A stretch of 64,000 nucleotides of DNA, taken from positions 186,001 through 250,000 of the forward strand of contig NZ_WMIE01000002.1 in assembly GCF_009711225.1 (NCBI RefSeq), in the 5' to 3' direction. This stretch comes from Paracoccus aestuariivivens. Lineage in GTDB: Bacteria; Pseudomonadota; Alphaproteobacteria; Rhodobacterales; Rhodobacteraceae. This document shows positions 8,037 to 17,539 of the stretch, in pieces. The translations under genes were made by a program, and so were the position numbers. The notes under the pieces are model-generated. The model was not told the DNA's origin. It saw only the letters and a list, made by a program, of their open reading frames with translations, and did no database searches. Position 1 is the first letter of the stretch. Every line of letters starts with the position of its first letter.

Positions 8037-10694
8037 TTACCCGTTGACGGCTTCGCGCAGATGGCGCGGACGGTAGGGCAGGTCCAGGCGAAAGGATGCA
8101 CCTCCTTGCCCGGGCAAATAGGTGATTTCTCCATCAAGAAAGGTCATTATTTCGCGGCTGATCGCCAACCCCAGACCAGCGCCACCCGCCCGCGAGGCGT
8201 CGTTCAGGCGGGAAAACTTTTCAAAAATCAGCGATTCCTTTGCGGCGGGGATGCCTGAACCATTGTCCGAGATGTCGATCTCGACGCGGCCATCGGATTT
8301 GCGGCGGGTCTGGATGCGGATCTGCGGCGAAGGCGAATCGCAATATTTGCGCGCGTTGGCGATGACGTTGATCAGTACCTGCAACAGCCGGTCGGAATCG
8401 GTCATCAGCATGAGATGTTCGGACGGAGGATCGCGCAGAATGGAGAAATTCCGCCGCGCGGCAGTCGCTTGGGCCGAAGCAAGCGCCCGCTCGATCAGAT
8501 CGTGCAGGTTCACGACCGAAAGCGAAAGGCGCGCGCGGCCCCCTTCAAGCACCGAAAGGTCAAGCAGATCGTCGATCAGACGCGTCAGCCGCCCGGTTTC
8601 CTCGTGGATGATTCCAGCAAAACGCAAGCGATCAGCGGCGGGCAGGTCGGGCTCGCGCAGGATTTCCGAGAACGCCCGGATCGAGGTCATCGGGGTGCGC
8701 AATTCATGGCTGATCTGGCTGAGGAATGCGTCTTTCTGCGAGGAAAGGGCCGTCAGTTTGTCGTTGGTTTCCTGAAGCATACGGGCTGTGCGTTCCAGTT
8801 CCTCTGTCGCATTCTCCAGCCTCGTGCGGTCGGCAAGGGTGCGGCTTGCCTCTCCGGCGACATCCATCAGATCCGATACCGTGATGCTGCCACGCCCCGC
8901 GACTTGTCCCATCAAGGCGACCGCGGTAGCCGCGCCGACCGTGCCAGCCATCTCGCGTTCGAAATCCGACAGGAATCTGGGTGTGAGATCGGGTAGATAT
9001 CCCGATTTTCCCTGCTCGTTGCAGGCGGCTCGGAATATTTCCAAAGCGCGCTCGCTGCCCCAAAGTCTGCTCGAAAGGGTCAACAGCGATTCGGCGGGAA
9101 CGGTGCTGCCCCGTTCGGTTGGCGTGCTGTCGGGTGCGATGGCATGGACGAATGACAGGGCCTGCATCCGCTCGACCGGGTTGGGAAAATCGAGCAGCGA
9201 GATCAGGATCAGCAGACTGACATTGGTTGCCAAAGCCAGCAGCACCGCGCCCGCGAACGGGTCGATCCCGACCGGTATGGCGGGCTGGGCGACAAGGCCG
9301 AGCGAGGGCAGGAAGATCATCCCGAACCAGATCAGCGAACCTGCAGAGATTCCGGCAACCGCGCCGCGCCTTGTCGCGCCTCTCCAGACCAGTCCGGCGA
9401 CCAGTGCCGGTAGCACCTGCGCCATGCCCGAAAAGGCGACGATGCCCATCACCGCCAGCGCCGAAGTCCCTCCCGACATCTGATGGTAGGCCAAGCCCGC
9501 CGACATGATCAGCACGATGGCAAGGCGCCTTGCATTCAGCATCAATGCCTTGAGATCGTCGCGGGCTGCGCCGGGCAGGCGTCTGGCGCGGAAGCCGCCA
9601 TGACGCAGCCAAAGCCAGAACGGAACGAGCCAGTGGTTTGCCATCATCGTCGATAGAGCGATGGCGCTGACCACAGCCATCGACATGGCCGATGAAAAGC
9701 CGCCGATAAAGACAAATCCAGCCAGCATGTCCTTGCCCTGAGACAGGGGTAGAGCAAGGACGAAAAGGTCGGGATTCGATCCGGCAGGCAACATGTCATG
9801 CCCCACGACGGCGATCGGCAAGACCAGAAATGACATGATGAACAGATAAAGCGGAAACGCCCAACCGGCCTGCCGCAATCGGTCGTCGTCATTCGCCTCG
9901 ACGACCATGACGTGGAACATGCGCGGCAACACGACAATAGCCGAGGCCGACAGGCCGATCAGGACCACCCAACGCTCGGGTTCGATGAACCAGCCCGCAC
10001 CTTCGGGCCGCTCGGCCATGCGGTTGATGCGGGCCAGCACGTCTGCGGGGCCATCGGCCATTCCCCATAACACGAACACTCCGACGGCGATAAAGGCCAG
10101 CAGCTTGACCACGGCCTCAAGGGCGATGGCCATGACAACGCCGTGGTGACGTTCATCCGCAGCAAGGTTTCGGGTGCCGAACAAAATGGTGAAAATCGCC
10201 AGCCCCAGCGCGGTCCAGAACGGGATATTGTTCGGCGGTCGGACATCGGTCGTGGCAAAGGCCGACAATGCCATCGAGACCGACTGCAATTGCAGCGCGA
10301 TATAGGGTGTGGCGGCCGTGATCGCGATCAGCGTAACCAGCGCGGCCAATCCGGCCGATTTTCCGAAGCGGCTGGAGATCAGGTCCGCCACCGAGGTAAT
10401 GCGGTGCATGCGCGCCACCCGCACCAGATGGCGAAGTCCCCACCATGCGCCCGCGAATACAATTCCCGGCCCCAGATAGATGGTCAGATATTCAAGGCCC
10501 GAGCGGCTGGCATAGCCCACCGCGCCGTAAAAGGTCCAAGCCGAGCAATAGACCGACAGTGACAGCGTGTAGATGATGGGCCGGTTCATCCATTGCCAGC
10601 GTCCGGCGGCGGCGGCGCGATCAGCCGCATGGGCCAGCACGAACATCGCCGCGACATAGAGAATCGCGGCGATGCCCAGCATTTCAGGAATCAT
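8037..10694 (-). CDS. Na+/solute symporter-STAC-histidine kinase hybrid (CbrA-like)
   Basis: The 885-residue membrane protein joins a sodium:solute symporter domain of about 13 helices (residues 1-500) to a sensor kinase. The segment at about 520-615 (SSRLWGSERALEIFR through ISVSDLMDVAGEASR-like residues) fits a STAC linker, followed by a coiled coil. The kinase has H663 in SHELRTP, an N-box NVIANARKY, DNGSGIP and GGAGLGLAIS. CbrA of Pseudomonas has the same design and links solute transport to carbon/nitrogen control. No CbrB-like partner regulator is adjacent. Its start overlaps the upstream small membrane gene by 11 bases, suggesting coupling. Whether it transports as well as senses is unknown. 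Confidence 0.9.
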   Translation of the reverse strand: MIPEMLGIAAILYVAAMFVLAHAADRAAAAGRWQWMNRPIIYTLSLSVYCSAWTFYGAVGYASRSGLEYLTIYLGPGIVFAGAWWGLRHLVRVARMHRITSVADLISSRFGKSAGLAALVTLIAITAATPYIALQLQSVSMALSAFATTDVRPPNNIPFWTALGLAIFTILFGTRNLAADERHHGVVMAIALEAVVKLLAFIAVGVFVLWGMADGPADVLARINRMAERPEGAGWFIEPERWVVLIGLSASAIVVLPRMFHVMVVEANDDDRLRQAGWAFPLYLFIMSFLVLPIAVVGHDMLPAGSNPDLFVLALPLSQGKDMLAGFVFIGGFSSAMSMAVVSAIALSTMMANHWLVPFWLWLRHGGFRARRLPGAARDDLKALMLNARRLAIVLIMSAGLAYHQMSGGTSALAVMGIVAFSGMAQVLPALVAGLVWRGATRRGAVAGISAGSLIWFGMIFLPSLGLVAQPAIPVGIDPFAGAVLLALATNVSLLILISLLDFPNPVERMQALSFVHAIAPDSTPTERGSTVPAESLLTLSSRLWGSERALEIFRAACNEQGKSGYLPDLTPRFLSDFEREMAGTVGAATAVALMGQVAGRGSITVSDLMDVAGEASRTLADRTRLENATEELERTARMLQETNDKLTALSSQKDAFLSQISHELRTPMTSIRAFSEILREPDLPAADRLRFAGIIHEETGRLTRLIDDLLDLSVLEGGRARLSLSVVNLHDLIERALASAQATAARRNFSILRDPPSEHLMLMTDSDRLLQVLINVIANARKYCDSPSPQIRIQTRRKSDGRVEIDISDNGSGIPAAKESLIFEKFSRLNDASRAGGAGLGLAISREIMTFLDGEITYLPGQGGASFRLDLPYRPRHLREAVNG

Positions 10695-10929
10695 CGTCGT
10701 CCTCCGCCGTGCTGCCGATCGCGCGATGCAGCAGGGCCGTCACAAGGATCGTGGCAAGCCAGCCAAAGCCCAGCCACAGCGCACCGGTGGCGAAGCTGAA
10801 TTGCCGTGGCAGCCAGACCATCGGCAGCAGCACCACGACAGCCAGCACGACCGGAAGAATTCGCGTCGCGTCGATCATGCGGCGGCGGCGATATGCTTCT
10901 CGACCAAGGAAAAGGCGGCGAGTCGGCAT
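10684..10929 (-). CDS. Small two-helix membrane protein beside the symporter kinase
   Basis: The 81-residue frame encodes two hydrophobic helices (ILPVVLAVVVLLPMVWLP and GALWLGFGWLATILVTALL) and a C-terminal acidic AEDDDDS. I do not recognise a family. Small two-helix proteins such as YjcH (DUF485) or DUF4212 accompany true SSS transporters like ActP, and this one has the same position and size relative to the SSS-kinase, so a partner role is an inference. The start is uncertain: ATG at 10929 is 2 bases after the upstream stop, while ATG at 10878 (64 residues) would remove a basic N-terminus; neither has a clear ribosome site. Confidence 0.7.
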   Translation of the reverse strand: MPTRRLFLGREAYRRRRMIDATRILPVVLAVVVLLPMVWLPRQFSFATGALWLGFGWLATILVTALLHRAIGSTAEDDDDS

Positions 10930-10931
10930 CG

Positions 10932-12239
10932 TCAGGCGGGCCCCAGAATCGAGGGCTCGTGGCGGGCAGGGCAGGCGCTGCGCGGGCAGATCCGGCAGGC
11001 AGGGCCGACGGCCAGCGCCTCGCGCGGATCGTCTGGCGGGGCCGGAAGCAGCAGCATTTGCGCGCGGGTCAGCGGCGGGCCGTCAAACCCCATGGGCAAA
11101 AGCCGCTCGCTGACTGCCCAGGCCAGATAGCGCGCGCCGCTGGCCATTTCGACCAGTCGGGCCACCGGAAGCTGCGGCTGGGTCAGGGCCTCGAACAATG
11201 GCCAAAGCGCGCAGCCTTCGCCGGGTGGGGGCAGCCGGAAGCCAGGCGGGGCAAAGCGGAACAATGCCGCGCCCGAGCCGTCGCAGATGATCAGACCGGC
11301 CTGAGCCCAAATCCCCTTCCGCAGGACGCCAAGCCGCCGGAGGACCAGATCCAAAGGCTTGCCCAGCCGTCCGGCAAGCTGCGCCGGATCGGGCCGAGGC
11401 AGGCTTTGCACGGCTTGGGTCAATTCGTCGTCGGGTAACAATCGCCGGTCGCGCGATTGCGCATCGATCAGGTCCCAAGCCAACATGCGTGCGGCGTCCG
11501 AGGCCAGTTCGGGCGAATCGGCGGGGTCGGGCTGGCCCGCTGCGATCCAGCTTTCGACCTCTTCCTGCGGTGACATCGGGACGGCCTCGTCCTCGAACGT
11601 ATCGAGATAGGCCACCAGCGATTGCGCCGTTCGCGACAGGCGCTGGCTGTCTCCGTCAAGATTGGCATGGAAGCGGTCGCGCCATTCCGGCTCGATCTCG
11701 GGCGTTTCCGCTAGAATCGAGGCGGTCGTCCGAACCGAGGTGACCGCCGACTGCACTTCATGCAGCGTCGCCAGCAGATAGGGGTCGCGGGTCATGCGGT
11801 CGGACAGCGAAACCAGCCGCCGTTCAAGCGCGTCGGCGCGATGGATAGCCAAGGCGAGTGCGCCCGCCCAGCCCGGAAAACGGGCGGCGAATTCCGCGAT
11901 ATGCTCGATCTCGACGGGCTGCTTTTGCGGCTGCATCCGGGCTGCGGCCTCGCGCAATCCGGCGATCAGGACTTCCTCGCGATCCGACGCCAATTCGGTC
12001 ACGTCGATTTGCAAAGCCGATGCCAGCCGGTTCAGCAAAGCCTCGTTGACGGGGCGGCGGTTGTGTTCGATCAGGTTGAGATATGCAGCCGAGATGTCGG
12101 CGCGTTGTGCAACCTCGGTCTGACGCCAGCCTTGCGCCAGACGACGTTCGCGGATGCGCGTGCCGATCAGGGCGCGTTTGGCTGACGACCGGATCGAATT
12201 GCTCCGGCCCGAGGTTTGATTCTGCGGCCCTCGGTTCAT
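10932..12239 (-). CDS. XRE-family regulator of the short-chain fatty-acyl type (PccR/RamB/ScfR-like)
   Basis: The 435-residue protein has an N-terminal XRE helix-turn-helix at about residues 24-80 (LAQGWRQTEVAQRADIS then YLNLIEHNRR) and a long C-terminal DUF2083-type region ending CRICPRSACPARHEP. Relatives include RamB and PccR, which bind acyl-CoA-related signals and control acetate, glyoxylate or propionate metabolism. It starts 3 bases after the response regulator stop and its own stop is 2 bases before the small membrane gene, so it is embedded in a tightly packed gene series. The absence of acetate or propionate enzymes nearby leaves its targets open; the adjacent symporter kinase is a candidate. 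Confidence 0.86.
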   Translation of the reverse strand: MNRGPQNQTSGRSNSIRSSAKRALIGTRIRERRLAQGWRQTEVAQRADISAAYLNLIEHNRRPVNEALLNRLASALQIDVTELASDREEVLIAGLREAAARMQPQKQPVEIEHIAEFAARFPGWAGALALAIHRADALERRLVSLSDRMTRDPYLLATLHEVQSAVTSVRTTASILAETPEIEPEWRDRFHANLDGDSQRLSRTAQSLVAYLDTFEDEAVPMSPQEEVESWIAAGQPDPADSPELASDAARMLAWDLIDAQSRDRRLLPDDELTQAVQSLPRPDPAQLAGRLGKPLDLVLRRLGVLRKGIWAQAGLIICDGSGAALFRFAPPGFRLPPPGEGCALWPLFEALTQPQLPVARLVEMASGARYLAWAVSERLLPMGFDGPPLTRAQMLLLPAPPDDPREALAVGPACRICPRSACPARHEPSILGPA

Positions 12240-12242
12240 GGG

Positions 12243-12920
12243 TCAGATACCGTCCTCGACCGATTGCAGATGGCGGATCGCTTTTACGACCAGATCGGCA
12301 AAGCTTGTCGCGCCCAACTTTTCTTTCAGTGTCTGGCTGACATTCGAGACTGTCTTGTAGCTGATCCCCACATGCTCGGCGATCTCTCGATAAGCCAGCC
12401 CCTCTGATATGGCGCGCAGGATGTCCATTTCGCGAGGTGTCAGGCGGGGACGCGCGAGGGTCGAGCCGGGGCGCTCCATCAAGGCGATCTTGCGGGCCAG
12501 ATCCGAGGGAACATAGTCGCCGCCCTGCGCCACCTCGGCCAGGGCCTCGCAGATTTCATCCGACGGAGAATCTTTCATGATGATGCCGTTGCAGCCGGCT
12601 TGCAGCGCCCGCCGCGCAATGATCGGACTGCGATGCATCGTGAAAACCAAGAGTGGCTGTGTTGCGCCGCAAGCGCGCAACCGCTCGATCAGCCGAACGC
12701 CAGCCAGCTTCGCATCGCCCATGGTCAGATCGACCACGATCACATCGGGTGCTTCGTGTCGCCAGGCGCGAAACCCCTTTTGCGGACCCGAGGCCGCAAT
12801 GACCTCGCAGTCGATCCGGCCTTTGGTGATGCGATCCCAACCTTCGGCGACGACCGGATGATCGTCGATGATCAGTACGCGCAATGGTCTGGCCGAGGAT
12901 GCGGTGGCTGGCTGGGTCAT
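12243..12920 (-). CDS. NarL/LuxR-family response regulator
   Basis: The 225-residue protein has a receiver domain with acidic pair D19-D20, phosphoacceptor D64 (VVDLTM), a switch threonine in VFTMH and the conserved lysine in IMKDS, followed by a LuxR-type helix-turn-helix at about 155-215 (LTPREMDILRAISEGLAYREIAEHVGI-type pattern). It should bind DNA when phosphorylated by the kinase encoded immediately upstream, whose stop overlaps this ATG as ATGA. Location directly after an RND pump suggests that the pair senses a pump substrate or envelope stress and controls the operon. Confidence 0.94.
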   Translation of the reverse strand: MTQPATASSARPLRVLIIDDHPVVAEGWDRITKGRIDCEVIAASGPQKGFRAWRHEAPDVIVVDLTMGDAKLAGVRLIERLRACGATQPLLVFTMHRSPIIARRALQAGCNGIIMKDSPSDEICEALAEVAQGGDYVPSDLARKIALMERPGSTLARPRLTPREMDILRAISEGLAYREIAEHVGISYKTVSNVSQTLKEKLGATSFADLVVKAIRHLQSVEDGI

Positions 12921-14290
12921 GGGAAGTTCATCCTGAACTCGGTGATGGTGCGGCCGTCATGCCTTTCGGGCGGGTGCCAGTCGCCGCCAAGGGCAATCGC
13001 GCGGTCGCGCATCCCGCTTTGGCCAAGGCCCCGTCGGGAAGCCGGTGACGGGCCGTTGCCGTCATCGACGACCCGAGCCAGCAACGAGCCGCCCGCTCGC
13101 GCCAGCACAACCTCGATTTGTCCGGGCGCGGCGTGGCGCAACGCGTTCAGCACGCTTTCCCTAATGAAGCGGTAAATCGCGATGCGGCCAGCATCATCCG
13201 GTTCGGGCAGATCCGGCTCGGCTTGCAGCGTGAAGCTGGTATCCGGGGCAATGTCTTCGAATTCGATCAGCAATTCGTGGATCATGTCGGACAAGACCAC
13301 ACCTTCGGTCGGGCTGAGGCGCAGATCGTCGATGGCTGTGCGGGCGCTTTTGCGGATCGCATCCGAATGTCTGGCAATGGCGGCAAGGTTGTCTGCCAGA
13401 TCGGGATCGGGATCGGCATCGTGACGTCGTGCCTGACCGACAGCGGCATGAAGGGCAAAAAGCTGCGGTCCGATCTCGTCATGCAGATCGGTCGCGATGC
13501 GGGCGCGCTCGGCCTCGGCCAAGGTCATCATCCGCGCCTGAAGATCGCGATTCTCGCGACGCTCGGCCGCAAGATGGTCGGCAAGCGCGTTGACGCCAGC
13601 ACCCAGATCGTTCAGTTCGGTCAATCCTGTATGGGGCGCGCGATGACCAAGATCGCCTGCTTGCATGCGTCCCAGCGCATCGCCAATTTGGCGCAGGCGG
13701 CGCAGAACCAGTCCGGTGATCGTCATCGTAACGCCAATCGCCACCAGCGCGGTGATCAACAGAAGCGGCAACAATACACGCAGATCGCGCCAGACCTCGG
13801 CGATCTCGTCCGAAGCTTCGGTGCGGATCTCGAGCACGCCGAGCACGTTCGGATATTGGGTGATCGGTAGAAGGTGACTGCGCGGCTCGGGGCGTAGCAT
13901 ATCGGCGAACCAGTCCGGCGCATGGTCCGTGCCGGCCGGAGGTGGCGGAAGCTCGACCGTCTTGCCTTGGGCATCACGCAATCCGGCAGTGACGTGACGC
14001 TGTCCGCGGATGTCCGCCGCAATGCGGATTGCCTCGGACATCATGTCCTTGCGGTCAAAGGACGTCGGCAGGCGCAGGGTCGCTGCGGCAATGGCCAGAC
14101 CGAATGCCGAGTCGGTCTCGTTTTTGACCGAGTCCCGCGCGTTCCAGATCACGACCGAGACCGTGATGGAGAATGTCGCGATCCAGGCCAATGCCGAACC
14201 GCCAAGCGCAATCGCGCTCAGTGGCAGGTTACGCTGACGCAAGGCGGTTCCCGCCTTACGCATCGCGCCGATCTGGCCCGTTGCGTCCAT
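12917..14290 (-). CDS. HisKA_3-type sensor histidine kinase
   Basis: The product (457 residues from the chosen start) has two transmembrane segments flanking a periplasmic domain of about 100 residues, a HAMP linker, and a NarX/UhpB-type kinase: phosphoacceptor in DLHDEIGPQLF, then NALRHA, VDDGNGP and GQSGMRDRA in the ATPase domain. It pairs with the NarL-type regulator with which it overlaps by 4 bases. The ATG at 14290 follows a purine run GAGGGGGGA; the frame is open back to a TTG at 14386 that overlaps the acrB-like stop, and ATG 14263 is another option, so the start is uncertain. The sensed ligand is unknown. Confidence 0.9.
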   Translation of the reverse strand: MDATGQIGAMRKAGTALRQRNLPLSAIALGGSALAWIATFSITVSVVIWNARDSVKNETDSAFGLAIAAATLRLPTSFDRKDMMSEAIRIAADIRGQRHVTAGLRDAQGKTVELPPPPAGTDHAPDWFADMLRPEPRSHLLPITQYPNVLGVLEIRTEASDEIAEVWRDLRVLLPLLLITALVAIGVTMTITGLVLRRLRQIGDALGRMQAGDLGHRAPHTGLTELNDLGAGVNALADHLAAERRENRDLQARMMTLAEAERARIATDLHDEIGPQLFALHAAVGQARRHDADPDPDLADNLAAIARHSDAIRKSARTAIDDLRLSPTEGVVLSDMIHELLIEFEDIAPDTSFTLQAEPDLPEPDDAGRIAIYRFIRESVLNALRHAAPGQIEVVLARAGGSLLARVVDDGNGPSPASRRGLGQSGMRDRAIALGGDWHPPERHDGRTITEFRMNFP

Positions 14291-14382
14291 TCCCCCCCTC
14301 ATTGCCGAGATCGGCAATCCCTCGACCAGAACAGTAGGGCCGGGGCGCGGATCGGGCAAGCTTCGCCTTACGCGCGAGCCGG

Positions 14383-17300
14383 TCAAACCGGATTTTGCGC
14401 GCTTTCGGGGACTTCCTTTCGGCCCAGAAGCCGACGAACGAGGACGAAGAACAGCGGCACGAACAGGATGCCCAGCACAGTTGCCGCGATTGTTCCGCCC
14501 AGCACGGTCGCTCCTATGGTGTTACGACCGTTCGCACCGGCCCCCGATGACAGAACCAGCGGCAACACGCCCAGCGAGAACGCGACCGAGGTCATCATGA
14601 TAGGCCGGAAACGCTGGCGGGCCGCTTCGACGACGGCTTCGTATAGCGGCTTGCCGGATTCCTCGGCCTGTTCGCGTGCGAATTCGACAATCAAGATGGC
14701 GTTCTTGCCGGTCAGGCCGATCACGGTCAGCAAGCCGACCTGGAAGAACACACCATTGTCGAATCCGCCCAACCAAGCGCCGACAAGCGCGCCTAAAACC
14801 CCGATCGGCATGGCCAGCATGACCGCGAAGGGGATCGACCAGCTTTCGTAAAGCGCGGCAAGGCACAGGAACACCACCGCGAGTGACAGCGTGTAAAGCA
14901 GTGTCGTCTGGCTGCCGGATTCCTGTTCTTCCAGCGACAGGCCGGTCCATGCGATATCGAAACCGGTCGGCAGTTTGGTCCCCATCTCGGACAGCGCGGC
15001 CATTGCCTCGCCGCTTGATACCCCGGGCACAGGTCCGCCCTGGATCTGCATCGCGGGCACGCCGTTGTAGCGGGTCAGGCCCTGTGGTCCATACGTCCAG
15101 TTGCCCTCGGCGAAGTTCGAGAACGGTACCAGACCGCCCGAGCTATTCCTGACGCGCCATTTGTCGATATCGGTCGGCACCGAACGTGAATCGGATTCGC
15201 CCTGAACATAGACCCGCTTGATCCGGCCACGGTCGATGAAGTCATTGACGTAGTTTCCGGCCCACGCGATCGACAGCAGTCCTCCGACATCAGTGGCCGA
15301 AACCCCCATCGCCCCCGCCTTGCGCCAGTCGATGTCCAGATTGTACTGGGCCGCGTCCTCGAGCCCGTTCGGGCGGGCCGAGGCGATGCGCGGGTCTTGC
15401 CCCGCCATTCCAAGCATCTGGTTACGCGCGTTCAGCAATTGTTCATGCGTCTGTCCGGCGCGGGCTTGCAGGTAGAAGTCGAAGCCCGAAACGTTCCCCA
15501 ATTCGATGACCGAGGGCGGCACGATGGGGAAGACCATCGCATCGCGGATCTGGCTGAGTGCAGGGAAGGCGCGACCTGCGATTGCCTGCACCGATTGCGC
15601 GGGGCCGGGACGTTCCTTCCAGTCTTTGAGCCGGACGAAAGCGATCCCCATGTTCTGACCGGCTCCGGCGAAGCTGAAGCCCGAGACGCCGAACATGGAA
15701 TCCACATTCTCGGCCTCGACGGTCGAGAAATACTGCTGGATCTGGCCAAGTACGGCTTCGGTCCGTTCGGTGGTCGCGCCGGTCGGTCCCTGCACCAGCA
15801 CGAACATGATGCCCTGATCCTCGTCGGGCAGGAAACCGGTCGGTGTGCGCAGGAACAGGAAGATCATCGCCGCGCCGATGGCGGCATAGATCAGCAGCAT
15901 CCGCAGTGGGCGACGGATGATCCAGTTGACCCATTTCCCGTAGCCGGAAGTGGTGGCGTCGAAACCGCGGTTGAACAGTCCGAATATGCCACGGGTCTTG
16001 TGGCTGTGTTCGTTGCGCAGCAGCGTCGCGCATAGCGCCGGAGTCAGGGTCAGCGCCACGACTACCGACAGCCCCATGGCCGATGCGATGGTGATGGCGA
16101 ATTGCTTGTAGATGACGCCGGTCGAACCGCCGAAAAACGCCATCGGCACGAAAACCGCCGACAGGACCAGAGCGATCCCGACCAGTGCGCCCGTGATCTG
16201 GCCCATGGACTTGCGGGTCGCCTCATGCGGCTCGATGTCCTCCTCCTCCATGATCCGTTCGACGTTCTCGACAACGACGATGGCGTCGTCGACGAGCAGG
16301 CCGATCGCAAGGACAAGGGCCAGCATGGTGAGGGTGTTGATGGTGAAGCCAAGCGCCGCGAGGATGCCGAATGTGCCAAGGATGACGACCGGAACCGCCA
16401 GAGTAGGGATCAGTGTCGCGCGCCAGTTCTGCAGGAACAGCAGCATGACGAAGAACACCAGAATGATGGCCTCGACCAGCGTCTTGACCACTTCCTCGAT
16501 CGAGATCAGCACGAAGGGGGTGGTGTCATAGGGGATGACATAGCTGACGCCTTCGGGGAAAAAGCGCGCGAACTCGGCCATACGGGATTTGATCCGGTCG
16601 GCCGTATCAAGCGCGTTGGCCCCCGAGGCGAGGCTGATCGCGATACCTGCGGCGGGCTTGCCGTTGTATTTGGCGGCCGTCGCATAGGATTCCGCGCCGA
16701 TCTCGACCCGCGCGACGTCCTTCAGCAGGATCAAACCGCCATCGGATTCGGCGCGCAGGACGATCTGCTCGAAATCCTCGGGCGAGGTCAGCAGCGATTG
16801 CGCGGTGATCGTCGCGTTCAGCATCTGCCCTTTCGGGGCGGGCTGGGTTCCGAATGCCCCCGCCGAGATCTGCGCGTTTTCCGCCGAAACCGAAGCGACG
16901 ACATCGCTGGGCGTCAGTTCGAACGCGGCCAGTTTCGAAGGGTCCAGCCAGATCCGCATCGCATATTGCGCGCCGAATACCTGCACCGAGCCGACGCCTT
17001 CGACGCGGCTGAGGTCATTCACGAGGTTCGAGATCATATAGTCGGACAGATCGACCTCTTCGAGGCTGCCATCATCCGAGATCAGACCGATCACCATCAG
17101 GAAGCTGGACGAGGTCTTCTCGACCGACACGCCCTGTCTTTGCACGGCTTCGGGCAGCAGCGAGGTGGCCTGCGCCAGCTTGTTCTGGACCTGAACCTGC
17201 GCGATATCGGCATCGGTTCCCGTCTCGAAGGTCAGGGTCGTGGTCGAAGATCCCGCCGAGGTCGAACTGGACTTGAAGTATCGCAACCCGTCAAGGCCGG

Positions 17301-17508
17301 TCATCTGCTGCTCGATCACCTGCGTGACCGTGTTCGCGACCGTCTCGGCCGAAGCGCCCGGATAGGTCGCCTGAATTTCGACCGTGGGCGGTGCGATCTG
17401 GGGATATTGCGCCACGGGCAGGTTGTAGACCGACAGCACCCCCAGACCCATGATCAGGATCGAGATCACCCAGGCAAAAACCGGACGGTCGATAAAAAAG
17501 CGCGCCAT
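14383..17508 (-). CDS. RND efflux pump inner-membrane transporter (HAE1 family, AcrB/MexF-like)
   Basis: This 1041-residue proton-driven transporter would export drugs, dyes or metabolites from the inner membrane and periplasm through a tripartite complex. It starts MARFFIDRPVFAWV, has 12 predicted helices with two large periplasmic loops, and keeps the proton-relay aspartate pair in LLVDDAIVVVEN near residue 405. The end VLVRRLLGRKE is usual. ATG 17508 is preceded by AGGAA; the longer open frame lacks support. The adaptor gene ends 31 bp upstream. No outer-membrane channel (TolC/OprM type) is encoded here, so the channel must be shared. The kinase-regulator genes that follow are probably its control system. 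Confidence 0.96.
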   Translation of the reverse strand: MARFFIDRPVFAWVISILIMGLGVLSVYNLPVAQYPQIAPPTVEIQATYPGASAETVANTVTQVIEQQMTGLDGLRYFKSSSTSAGSSTTTLTFETGTDADIAQVQVQNKLAQATSLLPEAVQRQGVSVEKTSSSFLMVIGLISDDGSLEEVDLSDYMISNLVNDLSRVEGVGSVQVFGAQYAMRIWLDPSKLAAFELTPSDVVASVSAENAQISAGAFGTQPAPKGQMLNATITAQSLLTSPEDFEQIVLRAESDGGLILLKDVARVEIGAESYATAAKYNGKPAAGIAISLASGANALDTADRIKSRMAEFARFFPEGVSYVIPYDTTPFVLISIEEVVKTLVEAIILVFFVMLLFLQNWRATLIPTLAVPVVILGTFGILAALGFTINTLTMLALVLAIGLLVDDAIVVVENVERIMEEEDIEPHEATRKSMGQITGALVGIALVLSAVFVPMAFFGGSTGVIYKQFAITIASAMGLSVVVALTLTPALCATLLRNEHSHKTRGIFGLFNRGFDATTSGYGKWVNWIIRRPLRMLLIYAAIGAAMIFLFLRTPTGFLPDEDQGIMFVLVQGPTGATTERTEAVLGQIQQYFSTVEAENVDSMFGVSGFSFAGAGQNMGIAFVRLKDWKERPGPAQSVQAIAGRAFPALSQIRDAMVFPIVPPSVIELGNVSGFDFYLQARAGQTHEQLLNARNQMLGMAGQDPRIASARPNGLEDAAQYNLDIDWRKAGAMGVSATDVGGLLSIAWAGNYVNDFIDRGRIKRVYVQGESDSRSVPTDIDKWRVRNSSGGLVPFSNFAEGNWTYGPQGLTRYNGVPAMQIQGGPVPGVSSGEAMAALSEMGTKLPTGFDIAWTGLSLEEQESGSQTTLLYTLSLAVVFLCLAALYESWSIPFAVMLAMPIGVLGALVGAWLGGFDNGVFFQVGLLTVIGLTGKNAILIVEFAREQAEESGKPLYEAVVEAARQRFRPIMMTSVAFSLGVLPLVLSSGAGANGRNTIGATVLGGTIAATVLGILFVPLFFVLVRRLLGRKEVPESAQNPV

Positions 17509-17539
17509 AACGGGTTCCTGTTCCTCTATCCTCGGGGGT

